Source: Ectobius pallidus
Lineage: Eukaryota; Arthropoda; Insecta; Blattodea; Ectobiidae
Assembly (NCBI GenBank): GCA_964059195.1
Contig: CAXKWD010000005.1
Location: forward strand, 138,967,686 to 139,031,685
Length of the DNA stretch: 64,000 nucleotides
Direction of reading: 5' to 3'
The number at the start of each line of letters is the position of its first letter. The first letter of the stretch is position 1. Position numbers and translations under genes: made by a program. The notes under the pieces are model-generated. The model was not told the origin of the DNA. It made no database searches and saw only the letters and a list, made by a program, of their open reading frames with translations. Below, one piece after another: positions 1 to 10,013 of this stretch.

Positions 1-169
1 TTATTATTGAAATAGTAGTCACTATAGTCTTCTGGTTGACCTCAAAATTAAAGATAACTATTTCTTCTTTTCGCAAGCTCCGTCCCATATGATATTTTGT
101 AATTTTCCCATAGAACCATTGTAAGCTATTTTATATATAGCTGTCTCCTGGTCCAGTGAACAGCGTCGG

Positions 170-390
170 TGACTCGTGAAGTCTGGAAGGGGGTGCACTT
201 AGCCTTGTAAGGACAATAATTATAGAACTGTTACTGATAAAGAAGTAGCGACCCCGGTAAAAATAAATTAAATAAATAATTTAGGGCCGTTGAAGTAAGC
301 ATGCTAACCCCTTCCCCAAACCCGCCATCTTGCAATTAAGTCTTAGATGACGCAGCGGTCGCATGGTAGGTTTTGCCAATCCTTAGAGTT
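170..390 (+). repeat. SINE-1 remnant (tRNA-derived SINE), copy a
   Basis: Degraded copy of the SINE seen more completely on the minus strand at 60031-60370. Shared landmarks in the same order are a block with GATAAAGAAGTAGCG (around 236), then GGGCCGTTGAAGTAAGCATGC (286-306), then GATGACGCAGCGGTCG (347-361) and a GGTAGGTTTTGCC block. The tRNA-like promoter at the 5' end is decayed. No clear target duplication is visible. Confidence 0.65.
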
Positions 391-409
391 AATTTTATAT
401 GTAGCCTAT

Positions 410-520
410 ACTTGTAGTATATATATAATACTATATTATATATAATATAGTATAATATAGTATAGTATATAATATACTATAATAATTATACTATGTATAA
501 TTATACTGTATATATATAGT
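410..520. repeat. AT-rich palindromic low-complexity tract
   Basis: Alternating TATA/TAGTATA sequence with many short self-complementary stretches. It is a simple-sequence tract and I see no gene signal in it. Confidence 0.7.
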
Positions 521-1554
521 AGATACTTTTTTCACATAAGGTTTTAATATGCAAGAGAAAGTCGTTAATGTTTTTCATGCAGAAATTATTATTACTATTA
601 TTATTATGTTACGAGTGAAAAACTAAAAATTAATCATATGAAATACTGTATTAATCTTTTTAACTTTTTTGGCCGTGACAACGAAGAAAATTCGCTTAAA
701 CTGTCCACATTGTATCGATATTTAAGAAAGATATAATTTTTAAAAAATGCAGTTTTTTATCATTGTTTACAAATACATTTTAAAAACGCAGAAACTTTAT
801 TGAAAATTTCCTTAGTAATTTAAAATTATCTGTGCAGTCAATGGCCTTTAATACAAGCAGAAATATTAAGAGCTCTGTGGATAATGAGATGTATTCTGAC
901 GAAGCATTTGTTAAAAAAGTTGCTCATAACACGTCTAAAAAAGCATTCCATAAAAGCATTTTCAGTAAAAAAAAAATGTATGTTATAATTAAGGTCATTA
1001 ATTAGGGAGTAACAATTTTTTCCTTTTCTGTTTCAGGTATGTTTGAAACACAGGATATATTAATATTGTCGACCGATGCATTTTGTAAGTATATTTTATT
1101 AAGAGATACATCATAGAAAGTATATAATTTTGGACTTGAAAACAAAGGTTTTTGGGTTTTAAAAGTTCGCTGTTACTAGTAAAGTTTAAAAAAATTTAAT
1201 TTCTCAATTAAATTTGCGTATACCATTTCCTTGTTAACCCGCAAGTTCATTAAAATGCACTGAGATGGTGGAATGTGGCACACAATAATACAACAGTTGT
1301 CCTTGGATTTAATGAATAGGCCCAAGCTATATCGATTTTAAATTATATTCTTGTATATTTTTTGAAATGAAGGTTTCCCATAGCCCCATTCATATATTTT
1401 TGTTAATTGTAAGTAAATCCCTTAATCATCCAAGTTCTAAACTTTATTTGCAGTCTACATAGTCTGCTTGTGTTGTCTGAATAGATTCGTCGAAAACTAA
1501 AATATTCATCAATGAAAACAGAGCTTACAGTGTAACCAGCATACCGTATGCTAC

Positions 1555-1585
1555 TAAATAAATAAATAAATAAATAATAATAATG

Positions 1586-1639
<54 letters not shown>
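1555..1639. repeat. (AAAT)n then (AAT)n microsatellite
   Basis: Tetranucleotide AAAT units change into AAT units with one GAT interruption. (AAT/ATT)n tracts recur through the window and serve as insertion sites for hAT elements elsewhere in it. Confidence 0.95.
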
Positions 1640-1702
1640 GATTTATATTACTCAAACTGGGAAAAGTTTTGAATTAAATTCTTACGGGTATGGTAACGGG
1701 CG

Positions 1703-1744
<42 letters not shown>

Positions 1745-1782
1745 CCTATATATATATACATATATACACACACACACACACA
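1703..1782. repeat. (TA)n / (CA)n compound microsatellite
   Basis: About 38 bp of pure TA, a short GGGCC break, more TA, then about 16 bp of CA. Confidence 0.95.
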
Positions 1783-1858
1783 GTATAGCCTTTATGTATG
1801 TATAAATATTTAAACTATTTGCTTCTCTCACTTATTCAACTTACACGAATATTGCCGT

Positions 1859-2108
1859 TAACCTTTTCACTTCTGCTGACGTATATATTCGTCATCCAAA
1901 TATATTGTTTAAAAGCAGAGATATAAGATTAACACACTTTCGTTCTGTGTAGATCATGAGGATATTTATCTCTCTTGTTATGATTTTCATTCATGGATAC
2001 CAACTCTTCAACTATAATTGTCCTCATGCATTCTAAGCTTAGAGCCCTCTGATGATTTCACTGGATGATTATTTATATTAATATACAAATTCAACTTTGA
2101 AAGGATTA
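1859..2108 (+). repeat. Dispersed repeat family A, copy 1
   Basis: Unrecognised interspersed repeat of about 250 bp with copies at 3763-4012 and 34829-35075. Shared blocks in order: TTTTCAC..GCTGACGTATA, ATTCGTCATC, AAAGCAGAGATAT, GATTTTCATTCATGGATACC, TTAGAGCCC.TGATGATTTCAC, then TTCAACTTTGAAA. I see no long open frame and no tRNA-like promoter. It could be an old MITE or a piece of a longer element. Confidence 0.65.
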
Positions 2109-2480
2109 AACTAATAAGTTAACGTTTTATTATTAATTTTAGGCAAATTAATATTTTTTTCTTCCAAACAAGACAATTCTGAAGTGCCAGCACCTCTGAT
2201 TTAAAAAAAATAAATAAGAAAAAACAAGGGGGGAACTCAAAACGTGCAATAGTGCATAAAACTCGTCTTCGAATTTAAGAGTCGAACTCAATGCTTCCTC
2301 TCTGGGTTAATGAAAGGCTTGAACTAATAAGTTAACGATGTTTTTATCATTAATTTTAGGCAAATTAATATTTTTTCTTCCAAAAAAGAACATTCTGAAG
2401 TGCCAACAACTCTGGCTTCAAAAAATAGGGAACTCAAACAGTGCAATAATGCATAAAACTCGACTTTGAATTTCAGAGTC
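2109..2480 (+). repeat. Direct duplication, period about 213 bp
   Basis: Unit 1 (2109-2282) and unit 2 (2322-2480) both start AACTAATAAGTTAACG. Both continue through ATTAATTTTAGGCAAATTAATA, a CTTCCAAA block, CTGAAGTGCCA, GGGAACTCAAA, and end with GCATAAAACTCG and GAATTT.AGAGTC. Small indels show it is not recent. Confidence 0.85.
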
Positions 2481-2876
2481 TTTCTGTCTAGTACCTAACT
2501 TATCTTACCACATTACAGGGAGAGGAAGGAAAAAGATAATTCAATTTACAGATTTACGTTAACTTATGTAGTGGCCCAAGAACTTTCCATTCCCAGTCTA
2601 GACAAACTTGTAAGCACAGTATAACTGTTTGTTGCAACTATTAGTTAAGATGTAAATCTAGATTTAAGTAAACTGATCACTAACGGTAGGGTTTAATGTG
2701 AAGTGGTATTCCAATTAAGGAGAAGGGCTACAGGGAGGTCAACTGGAATCTAAGTTATGTGCAAATATCTTGGAGTTAACTTGTGTATATATACAACCAC
2801 TGCTATAGTTTGAGCTTAACTGAATTAATTCCGCTCCTAGATGGGATACTTCATTAGGAACATAAAGCCACTATAA

Positions 2877-3080
2877 CGCGAACGGGTCCAAAACCCTCCT
2901 CCAACCAACCTACCCTCCTTGATACAAGTTCCTCGTCAGATTGCTGAAGAGTTCACTAATGAAGGAAGAGAAAATACTTCACTTGATCCGATGCAGGCAA
3001 AGCAGACAACCTCTCCAGCTCCTGAATACAGAATTTTTGTTTTTAATGACTTGAAACACTTGCGAATGTCAGATTTTTAA
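2877..3080 (+). other. Possible coding fragment, no start codon
   Basis: One frame is open from 2877 to the TAA at 3078-3080 (67 codons). It has a protein-like, low-AT composition: a proline-rich start (NPPPTNLPSL), then an acidic/polar middle (IAEEFTNEGRENTSLDP), then a stretch ending LKHLRMSDF. There is no ATG at its start. TCGTCAG at 2933-2939 could act as a splice acceptor leading into the IAEEF part. I do not recognise the protein. The length alone is compatible with chance, so the case rests on composition only. It could be a host exon or a piece of an unidentified transposon. Confidence 0.2.
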
Positions 3081-3762
3081 CTTTTTATGCAAGGATGTAA
3101 CTAGTATAGAATTGTAAAGACAAAAATATTCCAAGCATTCGCTGAAAATGGGCTACATATTTGAATCCATGTAGTAAAATAATTATTTTCGGTTGTGTGT
3201 CTTCTTAGGTGTGAATGCCTGAATAACCTAAAACATGGCACGAAAATGTAATCACACAAGGACGCTCAAAGTAAAAAAAATTAAATTTCGGTACGGATGG
3301 GTATTATTCCTCAAAGCTTCCATCGGCTCCTTGTATTCTCTAGCATTTCTTTCTCAGATAGTTAGTATTTTGACGTAAGAATGCTGTTCACATCTTGTCA
3401 TATCCATTCTGCACGGCGACTAACACAACTAAATTACCATCGCCTCTATTCTTATAACCGTACATCACAATGCTACCAAATGATGTGACAAAACACTAGA
3501 AATGCCGCACTCTCCTGTGACATACATATTCTTATGGTACCATAAACTTTTAGGGAAAAACCATAACAGGATTCACTCATGGCTTTTGATCCAATGTTGT
3601 TTTTTCATATTACCCGATCTTCAGATGGACTGAGGGTACAGATATTTCTTAATATAAGTCCTTAATATTATTTTAATTTTATCTTTATTTTTTAATTTTA
3701 TTTAACTTATTTATTTATTATTATTTTTGGTTGGAATTTTATGAAAGTGGTTTTTGAGGAAG

Positions 3763-4012
3763 TTAACTTTTTCGCTGCTACTGGCTTATAAATTCGTCAT
3801 CATAAAAATTGTATAAAAGCAAAGATATGAGATGATGAAATATTACTTTTCACAGAATGTGAGGATCTTTTATCCGCAAGTTAAGATTGTGATTTATGGA
3901 AGCCAGCCATTTCACTGAAATTTTCCTAAATGATCTTAAACTTAGAGCCCAATGATAATTTCACTTGACGAGTGCTTATATTAGTTCAGATATTCAGCTT
4001 TGAAAAATAATG
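3763..4012 (+). repeat. Dispersed repeat family A, copy 2
   Basis: Diverged copy of the repeat at 1859-2108. It shares the ATAAATTCGTCATC block, AAAGCAAAGATAT, CTTAGAGCCCAATGAT, TTTCACTTGA and the TTCAGCTTTGAAAA end. Confidence 0.6.
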
Positions 4013-4704
4013 TACCAAATTATAAAGCACAAGAAAACAGCAGCATTAAGAAATATGATATAGGCCCTGCTACAAGAAACAACGATTCTTTCCTTGATAT
4101 GGGGAGAATTTATATAGACAATAGGACAATTTACAAATGAGCTCTAGGATGAGTTAATCAATAATGCCATTGAAAATTACTCCCAGGAACTAAGGTTGTA
4201 ATGTCATTTTAATGACAAGGTACATTTTTAATGTCAGCTTTTTAAAACTTTGCGATAATAAAACAGAAATCAGGACAGCAGACTGATAGCTCTGGAAATT
4301 AATACATCACAGAAAATGACATTGTCGACCTTGGTATATATCACGTTTCCTCCCTGATTGTTCCGGACTAATTCAGTCACGCAAAATAGTATCGGTTTTA
4401 ACCTCAATTTCTGAATTTTTGTTAAACAAGGTCAGCCTCCAACATGTCACGCGTTATCAAGAATTCAAGGCTGACTTATTTCTCAAAATAGTAATTACAT
4501 ATCCCCAACGGATATTTCGTTAAACAAAATTAGAAAATCTCATCCGAAAGCTTCTAGTCAAATAAATGAAGAATGTTCAATAAGTAATTGGTATATATCT
4601 GTCATAATCCAAATATATTTTTTTCGGTGAATATGTAACTCATTGATATATTATACATTTTATTGCCATGTATAGAGCTATAGAAATCTTTGTTGTCCTA
4701 TCAG

Positions 4705-4705
4705 C

Positions 4706-4762
<57 letters not shown>
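4705..4762. repeat. (AAT)n microsatellite
   Basis: About 19 uninterrupted AAT units. On the minus strand it reads as polyleucine, which is an artefact of the repeat. Confidence 0.97.
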
Positions 4763-4763
<1 letters not shown>

Positions 4764-5949
4764 CTGAATTTGATATAGATATTGTTTGTAACTATCATTC
4801 TTAGACATTCTAGGGAAAATTTCAACCAAAACTTGTTCATCTTTTTACAAGACGATTGTTTACGAGATATGTAGAGTGTAGGCCTACTCCTGAATTTGAT
4901 AAAAATATGAATTTGATAAAAGCAGGAAAACCCTTTTCTTAGTGGAAAGAGCTAGTTAGAGAATGTAAAATTCAATAAATGCATGTCAAAGTAAATAATG
5001 GAATTGGATAAACACATGTGAAATTGAATAATGAAATTAAATAAATAATGTTAAGTTTAATAATGAAATTAAATACATGATAAAACCATTGTAGAGGCAG
5101 CACCATCTTTGACGTTATTTTCAACTGGATGACCTTCCTTGATACGGGGAATAAAAATACTTTTGTGAGTAGAATCCTGTTCTAAACGTAGACAAATTGG
5201 TTTACTTAATGGTTGAAATTATTCTACTGTCAAAATATCTAATTTTTTTCTTGTACAGTAGAATTCCGCAGTTTCTAAAGCATAAAATTCCTTAAAAGAA
5301 GGATACACTATACTTTATTCGTCATAAAACTTCTCGCAATACATCGTTATTCAATTGAACGACTGATTGCAACAACAAACTTTGTGCTTTCTGTACATAG
5401 AGTTTAATTTAAGTAGTTTTTACCATTTACAGAGTTACAATGCAGGTTTCGAAGCACGGACTCAACAAGAAGAGGGAATAACTATATATAGCTAGAGTAC
5501 AATATTACTTACGGAGATTAATTTCGAGGAAATGAAATGTTTCCATCTCTGTCTGGCTGCAGAGTCCAGTCGGTTATCCTCGTACTTTAACCTGGTAGGG
5601 TATAAAAACCAGATGCGGGCTTGACCACAATGTGAAGGCTAGCCTGGGGCTATGCAGCGAGAGTGGACGGAGTTACTTAAGCGTGACCACCATGTACTCA
5701 TCTCGAAAAAATTTAAATTTGCAAACGTGCATAATATATTCAGTACAGATTCATCGGGATACGCTGATATGATAAATTATCTGCCTAAGCCTTACTGCTG
5801 TCAGTAAACCACAATGCTTCAATCTGCCTATCAATTAATCTTTAACCTATAAATCAGATAATTGTATTTAATATCAGATCATTATATGTACATGATAATT
5901 GTGGGAAATGTCAGCTTATAACAAAATATGATATACAGTATATTATTTC
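4763..5949. other. No gene seen
   Basis: AT-rich sequence without a credible coding frame. A slightly GC-richer patch at about 5550-5690 (CTGGCTGCAGAG, GGCTATGCAGCG) stands out but I cannot assign it. Confidence 0.5.
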
Positions 5950-6240
5950 ATTGTGACTTATTCTATATAAACCACTGGTTATTGCTGCAAAATTATTTTT
6001 ATAAATATTGTACTCGTACATTTATAATTAGTTTGTATTAGGCCATACTGTGCATTGAAATATAATTAGATTTATATTAATCTACTATACCCCCTGAACA
6101 CGAGCTTTGCTCAATTAGGGGCATGTTTGGGTTTATTTGTTTTTACTTGTACTAAACGTGTAATAATATTAATGTAATGTAAGTAAAGTTAATAAATGTT
6201 AATAATAAAATAATAATAAAAAATTAATTAATTAAGTAAT
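5950..6240 (+). mobile_element. LINE 3' untranslated end, copy 1
   Basis: 3' end of a non-LTR retrotransposon. It matches 52310-52600 over ACCACTGGTTA.TGCTGCA.AATTATTTT, ACATTTATAATT and TACTGTGCATTGA.ATATAATTAGATTTATATT. It then has a stem-loop at 6090-6121 (CCCCTGAACACGAGC..GCTCAATTAGGGG), TTATTTGTTTTTAC.TGTACTAAA, and a tail of short repeats (AATGTAATGTAAG) instead of poly(A). The same stem-loop occurs on the minus strand at 12791-12822, downstream of readable LINE coding sequence. That link is why I assign it to a LINE. Confidence 0.75.
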
Positions 6241-6309
6241 AAATCATCAGTGAATTTCTGTAGTAAGAATTAAAGGATCTAACACAAAAAATTCAGGTAC
6301 CGTACATAT

Positions 6310-6480
6310 TTTCATATCTGTCGGAGGAGATAAATTTTAATCTTAATTTTTAAAATAAACAATATCTCGAAAGCAAATTAAGATATTAACATGAAATTTT
6401 AAACTTTAATTTGGGCGTACATTGTTTGTAAGTATGCAAAGATTCCAGTTTCTAAGAAAAGTAGTTTAGAAAACCACTGT
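6310..6480 (+). repeat. Dispersed repeat family B, copy 1
   Basis: Matches 28690-28870 closely: AAGATATTAACATGAAATTTTAAACTTTAATT, a variable stretch, then GTTTCTAAGAAAAGTA.TTTAGAAAACC. Further members lie at 36900-37150 and 56320-56500. The element type is unknown. It carries no coding frame. Confidence 0.65.
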
Positions 6481-6799
6481 CAACAGCGGCTCGAATTAAT
6501 TGTGACAAGCATAGTATTTTCTCTAGGTATTTTGTTTGACTGATCCGAGATTTCTCGTAACTCTGGTAGTAAGGTGATTTTACTACGTCTATGTTATTTA
6601 TTTATTATTTTGTTGAGAATATAACAGGCTCATTGTCCAATTACAACATTATCTTATACTAATTACACCAGTTTTACAACACCAATATATAATTTAATAT
6701 CTAATCTAATACAATTTTTTTTAACTAATACCACAACTAAAAAAAATACAGAAAAATGAAACAAGAAACAAATACAATATGAAAATTACACAATGAAGG

Positions 6800-6870
6800 G
6801 AACCGATCAAAACATAAGTAATATAATAGTTTTGGAACCGATCAAAACATAAGTAATATAATAGTTTTGG
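6800..6870 (+). repeat. 35-bp tandem duplication, two copies
   Basis: The unit beginning GAACCGATCAAAACATAAG is repeated exactly once at a 35-bp offset (starts 6800 and 6835). The copies are essentially identical, so the event is recent. Confidence 0.9.
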
Positions 6871-6939
6871 ACGAAACGAAATACTTAAAGGAAACGATAT
6901 GGGGCATATTTTAATTATCACTTTTAAAAATTATTATTA

Positions 6940-7342
6940 TTTTAAAATTTTCAAATTTTTACCACAGATATTTTTAAACCGCTTATTGTTAGTATTAAAT
7001 ATATCACCCATTTTGTGCAATTGATTGTAAAGACGGAGCATGGGAATCAGTGTTTACTTTTGGAATGAAAAAAAGATTTTGCAATTTATAAGATCTATAG
7101 CGTGGAACATAAAAAGATATTTATTCGAGAATATTAATATAATCTATTTCGTTATTAAGTAATCTTTGTGATAATTTAGGGATATTGAAATACTGTAACA
7201 TAGTTGAATATGATTCAAATTTAGAGTAATAGTTAAACTGCTTGCAATATGTATATTTTAGAAATTTATTTTGAATGAACTCTATTAATTTACTGTATTT
7301 AATGGTAGCAGGATTCCAAATTAATGAGCAATAGGTTATCAT
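6940..7342 (-). pseudogene. LINE reverse-transcriptase C-terminal remnant
   Basis: Decayed piece of a non-LTR retrotransposon polyprotein, read on the minus strand. The first open part (7342 down to 7121) contains SLIWNPATIKYSKLIEFIQN followed by KFLKY. This is the common pattern after the RT thumb in Jockey/CR1-like elements (W.P....IE.IQ.KFL.Y), and an L...L..R motif follows. Downstream the frame breaks: P.YRSY....F..PKVNTD continues in one frame, then PMLRLYNQLHKMGDIFN in another. That corresponds to the usual 'SP..R..N....D.F' ending. A stop lies only six codons before the first ATG and the catalytic YADD region is absent. It is a dead fragment, and frameshifts prevent assigning a precise clade. 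Confidence 0.75.
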
Positions 7343-8655
7343 GGAAGCGATCTTTATCTAGAAAAGGCGCAAGGTTGTTTCAATATTGATATATTTGTCA
7401 CTTGTGGTATTCCTGTATTGCGCGAATGGCAGCTGTCGTTCTGTTTGTAAATTTAATGATTGATATTACTATTAAGACAGCAGTTAGAATGTGAACGTCT
7501 TTCTTGCTAAGTCGTTCTACTAATAAACATAGTTTATAATTATGGTTAATAAAGATTTATGAGACATCGTTAATACATTTATTGGTAAGGGAAAATGATA
7601 GCATAAAGAACATTTTATGACTCTCAACTGTTGGTCTCATGTAAATTTATTTTATTTCCTCGACTAACAATTTCTATCGTACTGGTATCTCATTAGCGAT
7701 TACATACGCCGACCTTTTTGTACACTGAACAGTTATGCTAATTTAGTGTTCACATTGAAAAAGCTAACTTATTCAGGTCTTAGTTATTCGGAATGTAGGA
7801 TTATATTCTATACTAACTTATATAACCATATTTTGATTTTTTCAACAATTATATTCACAGAAATAACTGGATTTGGTTGTTTTCAAGGATTAAAATAATG
7901 CTTTTCAAATTAATAATGTAAGATACTTGATAGATATACATGAGTGAGCAAGATTAGTCCTAAGTCATGGTTGTATAAGGATTACTAGAAGTTATCTATC
8001 ATTTTCCTGCAGCGGTATTGTTGTTTAAAATGTTTCATTGTGGTAATGTAATAAAATTCTTGCATGGAATAAGAAGCAACGTCCTCACATTTAAATAGAT
8101 GCTGTAGTTACTTAATCCATTGCATTAATCAGAGTCAAGATCCGTTAAATCTTTTTAAACCCGAAAACATTATTCCTTTCATTTCGTAGAAGATTTTAAG
8201 TAAAACACATATATGACTTTTTTTCCTTAATCATGGATTTGCTATTTTCTCACTTTTCATAATAAGTATTATGCTGTCATTTGTCTCAGCCTCAGATAAA
8301 GTTTGCGAGGTAGGAATGTGCGTAAAATAATATTTTAAATTCTAGTACAAGTATTTAATCTGCATGATTTAAACAAAATATTTGTAGCCATTTTTGAGAA
8401 AAATTTTGGAATTTGTTTTCTTCTCGTAAACTGGTTAGAAACTTTGGTCTTCACGATGTTTCGTATGACATATAGAAGATACCTAAATCGAAAGTAAATT
8501 TTGTTTTGAATTTCTTTTTTCGTGCTATGTGTTCTTAGACACATACAAGTGCATTTTATGAAACTAGTACTTTTCCCCTCAGGGGTCCTAAAAACTTGTA
8601 TTCTTACTGAAAACTCAAAGTCACAAGTTCAGGATCGAAAACAATCTACCATGAG
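7343..8655. other. No gene seen
   Basis: AT-rich DNA without repeats I can identify. A 69-codon minus-strand frame at 8335-8544 has no recognisable motif and is of chance length. Confidence 0.5.
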
Positions 8656-8917
8656 TTCCTACGGTAATTAAACTAAAAACTAAACTCCGTGGCGCTACAT
8701 CCCTCAAGGGACAAGGCCTACCACCCACCCTGATCAGAGCCGCTACTTCTCCATCAAGTAGCTCCTCAATTTGAATTACTAGGCTGAATGCACCCTGTTC
8801 CAGACCTCCCTACCTCAGATAAGTCCGAGGAGGTACCGGGGATCGAACCCAGGCCTTCGGATCTGTAGTCAGCGATGCTAACCACAAGACCACGCCGGCG
8901 GTTTCCTACGGTAATTA
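8656..8917 (-). mobile_element. SINE-1 copy b with 15-bp target duplication
   Basis: tRNA-derived SINE in minus orientation. The body is 8671-8902 and is flanked by perfect repeats TTCCTACGGTAATTA at 8656-8670 and 8903-8917. On the minus strand it begins CCGCCGGCGTGGTC, followed by an A-box-like GTGGTTAGCATCG and a B box GGTTCGATCCC (complement of 8840-8850). This is the layout of an RNA polymerase III promoter in tRNA-derived SINEs. Compared with the 60031-60370 copy it lacks about 100 internal bases. The long TSD indicates LINE-mediated target-primed insertion. Confidence 0.9.
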
Positions 8918-9506
8918 CCGCTCATAAAAACATGGAGGAAGTGGAACTATGTAGGCTCTTTTCTATCTATACTTGACGTATCGACGTAGAATTTCTTACT
9001 TGATACAGACCTAGTATAAGATCAGCTTATATTAAATCATTTTCACTGAAGTGTTGTGGCGACCGGAAAGAATAGAAGAGCATGATTGCTACTTATTGCT
9101 GTGATAAATCGAGCAGCCTGTCCAGTTTGACAACTTTGCTGTCCGCTTGATTTCTTCTCAGAAAACTGCAGTACATAGTAGCTATCGAGTTTATGAACTC
9201 AAGACTCTCAAGATGACGGTCTAACCACATACAACAGTTAATAATGGCTTTAAATCTCCAACTATTCTGAGGTCAGGTAACAGATGGTCTAATAGTTATA
9301 ATAACAAATAGTTGGGGCATGTCGGTAGCAATTTAAAACAGAAACTGTAGATTTACTATTACTATCGCTGCGAAACTGGCTTTAAATATACCATTCTGTT
9401 ATCTTAATATGTAAACACTTTACTGCAAAGCGGCTGAAAATGTAATAGCATTCTTCAAACATAAGGAATACGAAATTAGCTACTTTATTGTATATGATTT
9501 TTAACT

Positions 9507-10013
9507 GTAATAATTAGGGCTGTATCGATTAATCGATTAAACATTTAATCGTCGATCAATTACATTTTCCGATTAATCGGTTTAGTCGAATTCTGAAAAA
9601 CGTTTTTCGAGAAATGGGTCAAATGATCAAACTCCTTTCTCTCGTTTCTCCGGCCTTGGCACATCATGTGTCATTCAGCCTATTGTGTCCAAACAATTCC
9701 CGTTATTCAGAAACCTGAAGGGTAGTTTAGTCAACAAACTCGTGTGTCTCCAGTCTTGACTGAAAAAGTAACCGGAAATGTAAGTTTTGTATATATTTTT
9801 TCATTAGTTAACTAATAATTCAGGATTTCTTCTGAGTACCTGTAGTGTAGTAGTTATTAAACATGTAAAATAATATTAAATGTACACTTTGGTTTCGTTT
9901 AAAATACCGACCTGTTTGTCGATTAATCAGTCGATTAATCGGTCGATTAATCGATTAAAGTCAAGCGTTAACTCGATTAGAAATTTTAATCGACTTTCAG
10001 CCCTAGTAATAAT
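9507..10013. mobile_element. hAT MITE with ATTAATCG-rich ends
   Basis: Non-autonomous hAT-type DNA transposon. The 491-bp body (9515-10005) starts TAGGGCTG and ends CAGCCCTA. It is flanked by a perfect 8-bp TSD GTAATAAT at 9507-9514 and 10006-10013, as expected for hAT. Both subterminal regions carry repeated GATTAATCG motifs (9528-9580 and 9920-9990), likely transposase-binding repeats. The interior has no transposase frame. Confidence 0.92.

Noticed and set aside
4640..4840. 66-codon frame with a polyleucine run
   Set aside because: It is the (AAT)n microsatellite read on the minus strand. The same applies to 14527-14715 (polyleucine) and 61600-61842 (polyasparagine).
8840..8850. tRNA gene signal (B box) in the SINE copies
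   Set aside because: Boxes are present at 8840, 42384, 60303 and 63490, but no cloverleaf can be drawn. The sequences continue as SINE bodies, so these are tRNA-derived SINEs and not tRNA genes.
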